DNA of 64,000 bases from Marinobacter orientalis (GCF_004792665.1 NZ_SRZX01000001.1:186001-250000); one strand, 5' to 3'. Positions 45,250-53,747 are shown, numbered from the stretch's first letter. Translations and numbers: made by a program. Notes: generated from the letters alone by a model not told the origin.

Positions 45250-45681
45250 ATGCCCACTTATACCGTCACGGTCGCGAACCTATCTCTATCGCAGCAGCAG
45301 AAATCACAGATAGCGGAGGCCATAACAACGGCCCACAACACGCAAACCGGCGCGCCCCGTTTTTTTGCCCAGGTTTTGTTTTCTTCTGCCAATGAGGGCG
45401 AGCACTTTGTAGGCGGCAGCGTGAACCAGGCGCCCCAGGTATATGTGCACGGCCTGGTACGACAAGGGCGCAGTACCGGGGTCAAGCAGGCCCTGATGAG
45501 CCAGATGCTTGAAGAGATAGCCCGAATTGCGGGCATCACTGCTGAGGAGGTGTGGATCTACCTGCAGGACATTCCAGCCACTCAGATGATCGAGTTTGGC
45601 CGGTTTCTGCCAGCGCCGGGAGATGAAGCTGAGTGGGTGCGGGAAATGACTCCAGAAAAGAGGTCCAGGTTGCCTAAATAA
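45250..45681 (+). CDS. Tautomerase-family protein (4-oxalocrotonate tautomerase-like)
   Basis: A 143-residue protein that begins MPTYTVTVANLSLS; the proline at position 2, exposed after removal of methionine, is the catalytic base of this superfamily. The double-length chain resembles the cis-CaaD/MSAD branch, with EEVWIYLQDIPATQMIEFGR in the second half. Substrate unknown. Confidence 0.75.
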   Translation: MPTYTVTVANLSLSQQQKSQIAEAITTAHNTQTGAPRFFAQVLFSSANEGEHFVGGSVNQAPQVYVHGLVRQGRSTGVKQALMSQMLEEIARIAGITAEEVWIYLQDIPATQMIEFGRFLPAPGDEAEWVREMTPEKRSRLPK

Positions 45682-45875
45682 CCGGACGCGGGCACTGACA
45701 GTAGTTACACTAGTGCTTGATAGCTCAGTAGAAAGGGGCGTGAGAAAAGGGGTACTAGACAACGCCACATCCGCGTTCTTGCCCCATCACTGTAAGCCGG
45801 CTGGTGGATCGCATGGAAGCCGCGGATTCGAGAAGCGTGGCAGAGAATTCAGACTGCAACCAGGTAACATTGGGA

Positions 45876-46556
45876 ATGAGTGAGTCCATCGAGGATAAAA
45901 GAGCATCAGCGCCGCCGCCCGCAAAGAGGGGCTTCAGTGGTTTGCAGGTCTTTGGCATCGTCCTGCTCACCCTCGTTGCCACCATCGGCGTTGGTTACTG
46001 GTGGTTAAGCCACTACGTGTTTCCTGAGCACTTCGAACCCGTAACTCTTAATGCCAGTGAACAGGATTCACTCAACACTAAACTGAATACTCTGGGTATC
46101 GATACCCAGGGCGCCGAATCTGGCCGCCCGTTGCAGCCGGAGCCCTACAGTGAAGACGGCGCCAGCCGGGAGGTACGCTTCAGCGAGCGGGAACTCAACG
46201 GTATGCTGGCCAATAACACCGATCTGGCTCAGAGACTCGCCGTCGACCTTTCGGATGATCTCCTGAGCGCCGTGCTTCTAGTGCCTCTCGAAGAGGGTTT
46301 CCCTTTACTCGGTGGCAGAACCCTACGAGTAAATGCCGGAGTAGAACTCTCCTTTGCCAACGGTCGCCCCCTGGTTAAGTTAAGGGGTGTCAGCCTAATG
46401 GGCGTCCCCATTCCGAATGCCTGGCTGGGCAACCTCAAGAATGTGGACCTCGTCAACGAGTTCGGTGCCAACCCGGGATTCTGGCAATCCTTTGCAGCAG
46501 GTGTGGATTATATCCAGGTCGAGGAGGGGCGGTTACTCGTCCGGCTCAAGGAATAG
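45876..46556 (+). CDS. Inner-membrane anchored protein of unknown function
   Basis: A 226-residue protein with one membrane helix (LQVFGIVLLTLVATIGVGYW at about residues 22-42) and a periplasmic domain containing EVRFSERELNGMLANNTDLA and a regular beta pattern; it resembles DUF-type envelope proteins but I cannot name the family. The start at 45876 is the second in-frame ATG; the sequence just upstream (SRLVDRMEAA) looks like a MarR-type remnant rather than part of this gene. Confidence 0.65.
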   Translation: MSESIEDKRASAPPPAKRGFSGLQVFGIVLLTLVATIGVGYWWLSHYVFPEHFEPVTLNASEQDSLNTKLNTLGIDTQGAESGRPLQPEPYSEDGASREVRFSERELNGMLANNTDLAQRLAVDLSDDLLSAVLLVPLEEGFPLLGGRTLRVNAGVELSFANGRPLVKLRGVSLMGVPIPNAWLGNLKNVDLVNEFGANPGFWQSFAAGVDYIQVEEGRLLVRLKE

Positions 46557-46572
46557 GCCCTGGCACTGATCA

Positions 46573-46597
46573 GAAAACCGGGACAGATCTATTTTTC
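46573..46597 (-). repeat. REP-like element (reverse)
   Basis: Reverse copy between the convergent genes at 45876-46556 and 46615-47055. Confidence 0.93.
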
Positions 46598-46614
46598 CAG
46601 TCGCTACTGCTGCT

Positions 46615-47055
46615 TCAATTGGTGCGCATCTCGCGAATGCGCATCGGCATGGCGTCGATACGGCGGAAAATAGCACCAAGGTCGAGACTGGACTCCCGGC
46701 TTTTGATACCGCCGTCTTTGCCTATCAACAGCACCCGGGCATCCGAACGGGACTCTTCAAGCAGAGTCTTGACGTCGCTCTCGAGGCTGCCCGAAAGAGG
46801 TTTCTGATTTGAAACCACGTCCGACCCAGTGTTCACAAACCAGACAATATCACGGTCATCAACTGCGGCCCGGGCACTCTTGAGCGTTTCAATCTCACCG
46901 CCATTCTCATTTGCTGCCTGCACCAGAATGAGTCGGTTTTTCCACTGATAGTCGCTCAGTCTGTTCATGTCAGCCCCGAGAGTAGTCAGCGTAATAAGCG
47001 AAAGTACCACCGTCAGGATGGTTTGCCTTCTGGTGGCGACAAAATTGAAACTCAT
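46615..47055 (-). CDS. DUF4174-like secreted protein
   Basis: A 146-residue protein with a signal peptide and a thioredoxin-like core of DUF4174 type: YQWKNRLILVQAANENGG, then DIVWFVNTGSD and ARVLLIGKDGGIKSRES followed by IFRRIDAMPMRIREM. The family has no redox cysteines and unknown role. A RAYT remnant lies upstream. Confidence 0.75.
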   Translation of the reverse strand: MSFNFVATRRQTILTVVLSLITLTTLGADMNRLSDYQWKNRLILVQAANENGGEIETLKSARAAVDDRDIVWFVNTGSDVVSNQKPLSGSLESDVKTLLEESRSDARVLLIGKDGGIKSRESSLDLGAIFRRIDAMPMRIREMRTN

Positions 47056-47129
47056 TTTTTTGTTCCCGTAATCGTCCGCTCAAGAAAATACGAGATTTTG
47101 TGCTCAGTTGATCATCCGAACGGCCACCA

Positions 47130-47218
47130 GGGATCGTGAGAACCGGCTGGCGATTATGACCGCGTTGAACAATATGATGGGGAAAACCGGGCACAATCAC
47201 CCTGGCCTGTCTGGGCAT
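47130..47218 (-). pseudogene. RAYT transposase N-terminal fragment
   Basis: Begins MPRQARVIVPGFPHHIVQRGHNRQ, the start of a REP-associated transposase including the first histidine motif, and breaks off after about 26 residues. The ATG and leader (47219-47270) match the leaders of the other remnants at 42190 and 56396. Confidence 0.9.
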
Positions 47219-47239
47219 CAGCGTCTCCTTGCTTTTTAA

Positions 47240-47259
47240 GCACAGAATCCGTTCTGTGC
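47240..47259 (-). promoter_or_regulatory. Palindrome in the RAYT leader
   Basis: GCACAGAA-TCCG-TTCTGTGC is an 8-base perfect stem 22 bases ahead of the transposase start. Versions with one arm changed occur at the same place in the leaders at 42219 and 56411, so the palindrome belongs to the transposase gene and may regulate it. Confidence 0.6.
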
Positions 47260-47337
47260 ATTGAACGGTCGATGTTAACCGAACTACAAAGCCGGTTAAT
47301 AGGGGCTCAAATTGGCCTCGAGGTACAGGAGAAGCCG

Positions 47338-47360
47338 GAAAATAAATCTGTCCCGGTTTT
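47338..47360 (+). repeat. REP-like element
   Basis: Forward copy lacking only the last base. It lies 13 bases before the stop of the next minus-strand gene. Confidence 0.95.
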
Positions 47361-47373
47361 GGTTCTCGCCGCG

Positions 47374-48198
47374 TTATCGATAACTTTCGATCAAAGTGTT
47401 CAGTTGTGACTGGAATTCGGGATTCTGCATGGCCGCATCAACCTGATTGATCACATCCATAGCGGACGGAAGCTTCCGCGAAACGCCAATGTGGAAAGGG
47501 ATCCTGGAATTCGGAATAAAATCAACCTTGCGAACTTTCAGCTTCTTCGAATAGCCAAGTTCTCGAGCAATGAATCGGGCGTCTTCAGCCGGCTGCACCA
47601 AAAAATCTCCGGCCTCCCGTAGCATAAGAAGATGCATCATCGCTTTCGTGTCCCGGCCCGGCACACGTTCCAGATAGTCGGGAATATTGTCCTCTTCCCA
47701 TTGGGAGCCCTTCTCAACGATCACCGTCAGACTGGACAAGTCAGCAAAGCTGGTAGCCGATTCGATCAGGCCTATGTTGGGGTTATCAGTCGAGTAAACC
47801 AGATGGCCAAAGTCCTGAGTGAAGAGTGGCCTGGCTGAAAAGATGGCGTATTCCTCTCGCTTCTCCGACGGATACGTGAGAAGGCCATCGGTAAGGCCCT
47901 GTCTGATGTTGTACTGTGCCCTGGACCAGGGCACCACCACATTTTCCGTGGCATAGCCGGGGATAAAACTGAACGTCAGCTGCACCAAATCCGGAAACAG
48001 CCCGACAGCTTTCTCGTCAAGCGAGGAACTGTAAGGCGGTGATTTTTCGCTGAACGCGAATGTCAGATTGCGGCTGCCCATCGAGACACCAGGCAAAGCA
48101 AGGAATACAACCAGGAACGCGAGGCAAAACGACGCCGCAAATCCTTCCAGAAGATGCTTATTCGCCAAGGTTACCTCTGAGGAGCTCTTTGCTTGCAT
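47374..48198 (-). CDS. Periplasmic substrate-binding-like protein (SBP family 3)
   Basis: A 274-residue protein with a membrane/signal segment (FAASFCLAFLVVFLALPGVS) and an amino-acid-binding-protein-like fold: LTFAFSEKSPPYSS, GLFPDLVQLTFSFIPGYA, TEEVVVPWSRAQ-type motif and VIVEKGSQWEEDNI. Such stand-alone proteins with no transporter genes beside them often act as sensors or are orphans. ATG at 48198 is used instead of an upstream TTG. Confidence 0.75.
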   Translation of the reverse strand: MQAKSSSEVTLANKHLLEGFAASFCLAFLVVFLALPGVSMGSRNLTFAFSEKSPPYSSSLDEKAVGLFPDLVQLTFSFIPGYATENVVVPWSRAQYNIRQGLTDGLLTYPSEKREEYAIFSARPLFTQDFGHLVYSTDNPNIGLIESATSFADLSSLTVIVEKGSQWEEDNIPDYLERVPGRDTKAMMHLLMLREAGDFLVQPAEDARFIARELGYSKKLKVRKVDFIPNSRIPFHIGVSRKLPSAMDVINQVDAAMQNPEFQSQLNTLIESYR

Positions 48199-48234
48199 GA
48201 ACAAGTCTTCATCTCGCTAACACGTCAGCTTTAA

Positions 48235-48531
48235 TTATAGCGTGGAAATGCCGTCGATCTCGGTCACCGTTTTGGCATCCGCCCGCTCAATAATTTTCAC
48301 GAGGGTGGATTGAATCGTTTCATCCTCCCGGGCATCACCGCCACTTACAAACGTTTGCTTCTGGGGATCGGCGCCCTCTTCCTCAGTAAATGAAACAACG
48401 ACCTCGGTGGCTGAATCCGGCGCTTTACCAAAGTTCGCTTTACCAAAGTACTCCAGCGACACCAACGGATAGCCATGAAAGCCCTTCTTAACCTGCTTTG
48501 CAATGCGCTTTTTTGCTTTATCCAAATGCAT
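48235..48531 (-). CDS. Hypothetical protein (98 residues)
   Basis: A small basic-to-acidic protein, starting MHLDKAKKRIAKQVKKGFHG, then YPLVSLEYFGKANFGKAPD and SFTEEEGADPQKQTFVSGGD. I recognise no domain. ATG at 48531 has AGGCC rather than a strong ribosome site, but upstream sequence does not look coding. Confidence 0.6.
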   Translation of the reverse strand: MHLDKAKKRIAKQVKKGFHGYPLVSLEYFGKANFGKAPDSATEVVVSFTEEEGADPQKQTFVSGGDAREDETIQSTLVKIIERADAKTVTEIDGISTL

Positions 48532-48620
48532 AATAAGGCCTGTCGCTGCGCTTGTTATCTGGGTGCCACGTGAACATCCAGTTGATGCCATTCGCCAATT
48601 CCATGCCGTTAAATCCTTCA

Positions 48621-48644
48621 AAAAATAGATCTGTCCCGGTTTTC
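48621..48644 (+). repeat. REP-like element
   Basis: Forward copy with TAGATCTGTCCCGG, the TAG sub-type shared with 52818, 55985 and 56513. Confidence 0.95.
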
Positions 48645-48694
48645 TGTTTGATTTGGCAACCAGAGCAACTACATCCTCCTGATGCAGCTTCTTT

Positions 48695-49150
48695 TTATGT
48701 CAGGTCATCCAATATTTCCTGCACATGCTGTGCCGGTTTGACCTTGCCGTAATGGCGCAGAATCACTCCCTTTTCATCAATTAGGAATGACTCCCGGTTC
48801 ACGGACATCACCTGTTTACCGTACATGTTTTTCTGTCTGAGCACTTCGTACTGGTTGACCACCACTTCTTCGGGGTCCGCCAGAATCGGGAAGTTCAACG
48901 ACTCTTTTCGGGCGAACTTCTCGTGTGAGCGAACCGTATCCCGGCTCACACCCAGCACCTGCACACCATGACTGCGGAGTTCGTCCAGCCGGTCCCGGAA
49001 TTGCTGAGCCTCGATGGTACAGCCAGGCGTGTCGTCACGTGGGTAAAAATAGAGCAGGACTTTCTGTCCCTGATAATCCGACAGAGAGTGTTCTTTACCT
49101 TCCTGATCTTGCAGAGTGAAATCGGGTGCGCTTTTGCCTTCCCAGCTCAT
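48695..49150 (-). CDS. bcp: Thioredoxin-dependent peroxiredoxin (Bcp/PrxQ)
   Basis: A 151-residue peroxidase. The peroxidatic cysteine lies in FYPRDDTPGCTIEAQQFRD at about residue 44; the usual resolving cysteine five residues later is absent, so it would work in a 1-Cys manner. Further conserved pieces are VQVLGVSRDTVRSHEKFARK and FLIDEKGVILRHYGKVKP. It removes peroxides in the cytoplasm. Monocistronic, with a repeat downstream. Confidence 0.92.
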   Translation of the reverse strand: MSWEGKSAPDFTLQDQEGKEHSLSDYQGQKVLLYFYPRDDTPGCTIEAQQFRDRLDELRSHGVQVLGVSRDTVRSHEKFARKESLNFPILADPEEVVVNQYEVLRQKNMYGKQVMSVNRESFLIDEKGVILRHYGKVKPAQHVQEILDDLT

Positions 49151-49254
49151 AGGGTTTTCCTCCTTACAAAATCTCAGGCTAACGATATACGAATCCGGTA
49201 CGAGTTAAGAGTAAAATCTGCCTGGAGGGCTTGTCTCACCGGCCTGCCGAACCC

Positions 49255-49474
49255 ACGTCATCCGTCCTACCCCAAAAATACCGGATGCTATCCTGCAATT
49301 CTTCAGCTTTCAGAGGCACCCATGACAAAACCAAAACGAATCTACCGGGCCAGCCGCGAACTGATGGACAGCTGCGATGCCATCATTGCCAACCTGACTC
49401 CCTTTCGAGGCATCAGTGCGGACCCGGGCACTGTCTTTGAGGTGGTTAACCATCAGAGTCACCGCATCCCCTAG
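49255..49474 (+). pseudogene. Deleted copy of the nucleoside deoxyribosyltransferase gene
   Basis: The leader (49255-49321, GGATGCTATCCTGCAATTC and a GAGAGGC-type ribosome site) and the first 7 codons match the intact gene at 39565. A deletion then joins MTKPKRIY to RASRELMDSCDAIIANLTPF and on to PGTVFEV, where unrelated sequence takes over. About 55 residues survive and the catalytic end is gone. Confidence 0.9.
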
Positions 49475-49490
49475 ACAGGAAATTCACGCA

Positions 49491-49507
49491 TTGGCATATT
49501 ATGCCAA
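49491..49507. promoter_or_regulatory. Palindromic operator upstream of parD
   Basis: TTGGCAT-ATT-ATGCCAA is a perfect 7-base inverted repeat 24 bases before the parD start. ParD antitoxins bind such sites and repress their own operon, alone or with ParE. Confidence 0.65.
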
Positions 49508-49531
49508 TGCAATTCCGACAGGATCACTCTA

Positions 49532-49819
49532 ATGGCAACGAGAAACATTGTACTTACTGACCATCAATCCCAGATTGTCGATCACCTGGTTGCCTCGGGC
49601 CGTTATCAAAATGCGAGCGAGGTACTTCGAGCCGGCCTGAGAATGGTCGAGGAAGCCGAGTCCCGCTACGTCACCAAAATGAATGACCTAAGAGCCGCCA
49701 TCGATGCGGGCCAGAAAGACCTGGAGGCTGGCAGAACCAGAACACTCACCGGTGACGAGTTCGCTACCTACCTCTCTAAGCGTGCGGAGCAAGCCATCAG
49801 GAAGAAACGGGATACCTGA
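49532..49819 (+). CDS. parD: ParD-type antitoxin
   Basis: A 95-residue protein with a ribbon-helix-helix start (RNIVLTDHQSQIVDHLVASG then YQNASEVLRAGLRMVEEAES) and an extended C-terminal part that wraps the toxin. It neutralises ParE and represses transcription from the palindrome upstream. The stop is 5 bases before parE. Confidence 0.9.
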   Translation: MATRNIVLTDHQSQIVDHLVASGRYQNASEVLRAGLRMVEEAESRYVTKMNDLRAAIDAGQKDLEAGRTRTLTGDEFATYLSKRAEQAIRKKRDT

Positions 49820-49824
49820 TTACG

Positions 49825-50160
49825 ATGAAACCATGGAAGGTTATTCTCACGGATGCTGCTCTAGCCGATCTCGACGATATTCTCGAAACCACCCTTGAGG
49901 AATTCGGCACACTGCAACTGAAACGATATACCGAGCAAATCGAAAGGCCGATTAGAGAGCTTGAAGAAGCCGGAAACCTCGCGCCACTCCTAAAACACAG
50001 GTCTGACATTCGGTCCGGGATCGCTACCTATCCGCTTGCAAGGGAAGGCAAAGCTTCACCCCATCAGTTTTATCTTAGGATGGAAAAGGATACGCACAAT
50101 CAGTCCATTATCATTTTTCGGGTCTTGCACCAAAGGATGGATCCTGAGGCGCACCTCTGA
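49825..50160 (+). CDS. parE: ParE-type toxin
   Basis: A 111-residue RelE/ParE-superfamily toxin: KVILTDAALADLDDILETTL, then RPIRELEEAGNLAPLL and IIIFRVLHQRMDPEAHL at the end, as in plasmid-type ParE, which poisons DNA gyrase. It is intact and preceded by parD. Its 3' tail together with the following repeat is duplicated at 56010-56151. Confidence 0.9.
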   Translation: MKPWKVILTDAALADLDDILETTLEEFGTLQLKRYTEQIERPIRELEEAGNLAPLLKHRSDIRSGIATYPLAREGKASPHQFYLRMEKDTHNQSIIIFRVLHQRMDPEAHL

Positions 50161-50192
50161 CCGTCAAACTATCTGATTACTGGTTGCCAGCA

Positions 50193-50218
50193 GAATAAAT
50201 AAGTCTGTCCCGGTTTTC
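50193..50218 (+). repeat. REP-like element
   Basis: Forward copy with AATAAATAAGTCTGTCCC. It and the ParE tail before it were copied together to 56010-56151. Confidence 0.93.
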
Positions 50219-50220
50219 TA

Positions 50221-50424
50221 GCGACGGCTGCCTATGCACACCTCGCCGCCAGCACATCACCCAGAGCCTTGCTGAATACCACTGATTTGCACAACTACAA
50301 CACAGTGCAGCTTGCCACGGGTGCCCCGGAAGTGGCGGACGGCCGAATGTGGCTCAGTGATCGACCCGGGCTCGGCGTTGTGCCAGACTTTACCTTACTT
50401 TCCTTGCGGGATGTCTACGAGTAA
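50221..50424 (+). pseudogene. C-terminal fragment of an enolase-superfamily (MLE/MR) gene
   Basis: Open frame reading HLAASTSPRALLNTTDLHNY then ADGRMWLSDRPGLGVVPDF to a stop, resembling the last 65 residues of mandelate racemase/muconate-lactonising enzymes, where PGLGV is near the C-terminus. It begins directly at one repeat copy and ends 6 bases before the next, so the scrap is bracketed by elements. Confidence 0.6.
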
Positions 50425-50430
50425 GACTGA

Positions 50431-50452
50431 GAAATGAACCTGTCCAGGTTTT
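50431..50452 (+). repeat. Divergent REP-like element
   Basis: Reads AAATGAACCTGTCCAGGTTTT, the AACCTGT sub-type also seen at 11905. Confidence 0.75.
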
Positions 50453-50643
50453 GATGCCGAGAGTGAATTAACGGCACCGTAACCTCGTATTTCCACCAGT
50501 TTGCTATATTGTCTTTTTAATAATTTTGTCTTCCGTGCTGGCAAGTTGCTCCCTTTTTTTCGTCTAACACCTTCGCAACCCGCGATGTGAAGCTGTTGTA
50601 CACCTTCTAATCATCCTTTGCCCGTTTCAAGGAAGAACAACCA

Positions 50644-51486
50644 GTGAAAACAGCGATACCGAAAGAGCGACCTTTTTCAGCTCAGTCCTCCCGCCTACCC
50701 GAGCCCGTAGAACCCCAAGGAACTGTTGTGTATCTTTGGGGGCGCATCTTCGCTGCTCTCTTCGCATTATTTCTGGTGGTGGGGGGCATAATATGGGGAG
50801 CCTTTGAGATCTTTGGCACCGGGGAACAAAAGGAAGCGCTGGTAGAGAATCAGAGCGTTGAGGCGCCTTCTCTCCCGTCGGTATTTATCGACCAGCCCGC
50901 GTCCGAGCCTTTATCTATCCAGTTACCGAAGACCGCAGCACGAGAAAAACCGGAAGTTGGCGCACCCCCTCCCATGCCAGACCAGACAAATTCAGTTCAG
51001 GCAGAAGCTGCCGAGCCGCCTGCCTCGATGTCCGAAACTGCCTCGGAAACCGCGTCGAGTGAATCCAGTGCAGAACCCGCCTCCCGTCCGGCGCCGACTG
51101 CAGAAGAATCCGAACCGTCTCCGGAAGATGCTACGTCCATCAAGCTACTTTCTGATCACTTAATCCGGGCGCAATTGAGTACCGGCCTGGAAGAAAAAGA
51201 GCCAATCGACGAAATCCCGAACGTTTTAAGGATGGACAGTGACGGACTGATTCGAATTTACCTGTTTACCGAAATCCAGGGCATGGAAGGCCAGCTGCAC
51301 TTCCACGACTGGTATCTGGAGGACGAACGGGTTGCACGGGTGGAAATCAGGCCGTCGGTCGACCCCATGCGCGCATCCTCAGCCAAGTATATCGACCGGC
51401 ACATGTTGGGAGACTGGCGAGTTGAGGTGGTGACAGAGGAAGGCGAGCTTTTGGCCAAGGGGGCGTTTTCCGTCCTCCCTCAATAA
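50644..51486 (+). CDS. DUF2914-like membrane protein
   Basis: A 280-residue protein with one membrane helix (YLWGRIFAALFALFLVVGGI), a long Pro/Glu/Ser-rich linker (about residues 75-170) and a C-terminal DUF2914-like domain: LRMDSDGLIRIYLFTEIQGM, HFHDWYLEDERVARVEIRPS and MLGDWRVEVVTEEGELL. Function of the domain is unknown. GTG start at 50644 with AAGGAAG upstream. Confidence 0.75.
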   Translation: MKTAIPKERPFSAQSSRLPEPVEPQGTVVYLWGRIFAALFALFLVVGGIIWGAFEIFGTGEQKEALVENQSVEAPSLPSVFIDQPASEPLSIQLPKTAAREKPEVGAPPPMPDQTNSVQAEAAEPPASMSETASETASSESSAEPASRPAPTAEESEPSPEDATSIKLLSDHLIRAQLSTGLEEKEPIDEIPNVLRMDSDGLIRIYLFTEIQGMEGQLHFHDWYLEDERVARVEIRPSVDPMRASSAKYIDRHMLGDWRVEVVTEEGELLAKGAFSVLPQ

Positions 51487-51515
51487 GCTTCGTGGGGCTC
51501 GTCCCTCAGCCCAAG

Positions 51516-51540
51516 CAAAAATAAGTCTGTCGCGGTTTTC
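51516..51540 (+). repeat. REP-like element
   Basis: Forward copy with one change, CTGTCGCGG for CTGTCCCGG. Confidence 0.9.
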
Positions 51541-51625
51541 CACGTCTGTCGGCATCATGCTTCGGTTCGCCCGGCCCTTCTGATAGGGTAGCCAACTTTT
51601 AAAGATCGCCGACCGGGACTCCTGC

Positions 51626-52825
51626 ATGCCCTCACCCAAGCAACATCGCTTGTTTCCGCTGCTTATTTTCCTGGGCGCAGCCTTCACCTTCAGTGTCACG
51701 ATGATCGGCACCACCATGCCGACGCCTCTTTACCCGATCTACCAGGACCGTTTCGGGTTTTCCGACCTGATGATCACCATCATCTTTGCCGCCTATGCCT
51801 TTGGTGTGATCGCCGCACTGGTACTGACCGGACGCTGGTCTGATCAGATAGGCCGCCGGCCTTTACTGTTTGCGGGCCTGGCTTGCTCCATCACCAGTGA
51901 CCTGGTGTTCTGGCAGGCCGATGGCCTGGCGATGATCCTGACCGGCCGGGTGCTATCGGGACTGTCCGCAGGGATCTTCACCGGCACGGCCACGGTGGCA
52001 GTCATTGAACTTGCCCCGCCCCACTGGCGGGAGAAAGCCACTTTCTTTGCCACGGCGGCGAACATGGGCGGGCTGGGCCTGGGGCCGATGTTAGCTGGAG
52101 CTCTTTCCCAATACCTACCCTGGCCACTGCAGCTGACCTTTCTGGTGCATATTGCCATGGCTGTGCTGGCCGTGTGCTGCATCTGGGCAGCGCCTGAGAC
52201 CGTCTCGAAACCCGCTCGCCCCAAACTGTCCATCCAGCGCCTGAACGTGCCAGCGGAAGTCCGGGGTGTATTTATTCCCGCCGCCATTGCCGGTTTCGCA
52301 GGCTTCGCCATGTGCGGCTTCTTCACATCCATCGCCCCGGCGATGATGGGCAAGGTCCTGGGCTACGACAATCGGTTGTTGATCGGCGTTGTGGCCGGCA
52401 GCATCTTCATCGCCTCAACCCTGGGCCAGTTCCTGCAGGGCACACTGCCGCTCAGGCTGCGCCTACCTCTGGGCTGCGTTTCCCTGATGCTCGGTGTGAT
52501 TCCGATAGCGCTAGGCATATATACCCAGTCCCTCGCGCTGTTCATCGCCGGTGCTGTGATTGCCGGTATGGGCCAGGGCATCTCATTCCGCGCCGGCATG
52601 GGCGCCATCGCCGCGGCCAGCCCTGCGAGGGAGAAGGCAGCGGTGACGTCCACGTTCTTTGTCGTGGCCTATATCGCTATCTCGGTGCCGGTGATCGGCC
52701 TGGGATTGATGGCGAGCATGACCAGCCTGAAGACGACCGGGATCACTTTCGCCGCTGTGATGGGATCACTGGCGGCGCTGGCTTTGGTACTGCTGATTCG
52801 GCGGGAACGGGCAGGCGGAAAATAG
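51626..52825 (+). CDS. MFS transporter (drug-efflux-like)
   Basis: A 399-residue transporter with twelve predicted helices. The start is typical of MFS pumps (FLGAAFTFSVTMIGTTMPTP), and the loop between helices 2 and 3 carries GRWSDQIGRRPLL, the GxxxDxxGRR-type motif A; helix 4-5 reads RVLSGLSAGIFTGTATVAVIE. Substrate unknown, likely an efflux pump. The stop codon TAG lies within a repeat copy, so the last few residues may differ from the ancestral gene. Confidence 0.88.
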   Translation: MPSPKQHRLFPLLIFLGAAFTFSVTMIGTTMPTPLYPIYQDRFGFSDLMITIIFAAYAFGVIAALVLTGRWSDQIGRRPLLFAGLACSITSDLVFWQADGLAMILTGRVLSGLSAGIFTGTATVAVIELAPPHWREKATFFATAANMGGLGLGPMLAGALSQYLPWPLQLTFLVHIAMAVLAVCCIWAAPETVSKPARPKLSIQRLNVPAEVRGVFIPAAIAGFAGFAMCGFFTSIAPAMMGKVLGYDNRLLIGVVAGSIFIASTLGQFLQGTLPLRLRLPLGCVSLMLGVIPIALGIYTQSLALFIAGAVIAGMGQGISFRAGMGAIAAASPAREKAAVTSTFFVVAYIAISVPVIGLGLMASMTSLKTTGITFAAVMGSLAALALVLLIRRERAGGK

Positions 52826-52841
52826 ATCTGTCCCGGTTTTC
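52818..52841 (+). repeat. REP-like element supplying the stop codon of the MFS gene
   Basis: Forward copy of the TAG sub-type. The MFS reading frame enters it as GGA-AAA-TAG and ends on its internal TAG. Confidence 0.96.
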
Positions 52842-52893
52842 GTGAAATCAACGCCAACGGGCAAATCCCCCGCTTCCGAGTTATAGTGCCCCG

Positions 52894-53685
52894 ATGAATT
52901 ATCCCCAGCGAATTGTCTGCCTTACCGAAGAAACCACAGAGACACTCTACGCCATCGGCGCAGAGGATCGCATCGTCGGCATATCCGGATTCACCGTCCG
53001 GCCCGAGAGAGCCAGGAAGGAAAAACCCAAGGTCTCTGCCTTCACCTCTGCCAAGGTTGGGAAAATTCTGGAACTGAAGCCAGACCTGGTGCTTGGGTTC
53101 TCAGACATGCAGGCCAACATCGCAGCCGAGTTGGTGCGCAGCGGCGTCGCCGTGCACATCTTCAATCAACGCACCGTGGCGGGAATCCTGTCCATGATCC
53201 GAACCCTCGGCGGCATGCTGGGCCTCGCGGACCAAACCGACTCCTACGCGCAGTCGCTATCCGACAGGATTGAACGAATAAGAGCGGAAAGAGCGAAACC
53301 CAATCGCCCCCGGGTCTACTTCGAGGAATGGGGCGACCCGATGATCACCGGAATAGGCTGGGTGTCAGAGCTGATCGGTATTGCCGGTGGCGAGGATATC
53401 TTCCCGGAACGGGCAGCCGAGCCCGGCGCCAGGGAGCGCATCATCGAAAACCCCGAAGACGTCATCCAGCGCAAACCAGACATCATCATCGGCTCCTGGT
53501 GCGGGCGTAAATTCCGCCCGGAGCAAGTAGCCGATCGGCCAGGTTGGCGTGATATCCCAGCCGTGGCAAACAACCACCTGTACGAGATCAAATCACCGCT
53601 GATTCTTCAGCCGGGGCCGGCAGCGCTGACGGAGGGGCTGGATGCGTTGTGTGGGATTATTGATCGGGTGTTACCGCCGGGCTGA
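52894..53685 (+). CDS. Cobalamin/haem-type substrate-binding protein (BtuF-like)
   Basis: A 263-residue helical-backbone metal-receptor-like fold of the BtuF group: RIVCLTEETTETLYAIGAED, RIVGISGFTVRPERA, DLVLGFSDMQANIAAEL, RVYFEEWGDPMITGIGWVSEL and AGGEDIFPE. It has no signal peptide, so it would be cytoplasmic or exported by another route; many such signal-less members occur without transporter genes. Bracketed by repeats (52818, 53702). A decayed copy is at 14647 and a scrap at 16677. Confidence 0.85.
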   Translation: MNYPQRIVCLTEETTETLYAIGAEDRIVGISGFTVRPERARKEKPKVSAFTSAKVGKILELKPDLVLGFSDMQANIAAELVRSGVAVHIFNQRTVAGILSMIRTLGGMLGLADQTDSYAQSLSDRIERIRAERAKPNRPRVYFEEWGDPMITGIGWVSELIGIAGGEDIFPERAAEPGARERIIENPEDVIQRKPDIIIGSWCGRKFRPEQVADRPGWRDIPAVANNHLYEIKSPLILQPGPAALTEGLDALCGIIDRVLPPG

Positions 53686-53701
53686 GGAGCTGGAGAAGCC
53701 G

Positions 53702-53726
53702 GAAAAATAAATCTGTCCCGGTTTTC
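53702..53726 (+). repeat. REP-like element
   Basis: Full forward copy with an extra A, 16 bases after the BtuF-like gene stop and 22 before the stop of the convergent peptidase gene. Confidence 0.96.
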
Positions 53727-53747
53727 CTCAAAACGCCAACCCCGTGA

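Noticed and set aside
45785..45835. MarR-family regulator fragment (SRLVDRMEAA)
   Set aside because: Only about ten residues resemble the recognition helix; too short to list as a gene remnant.
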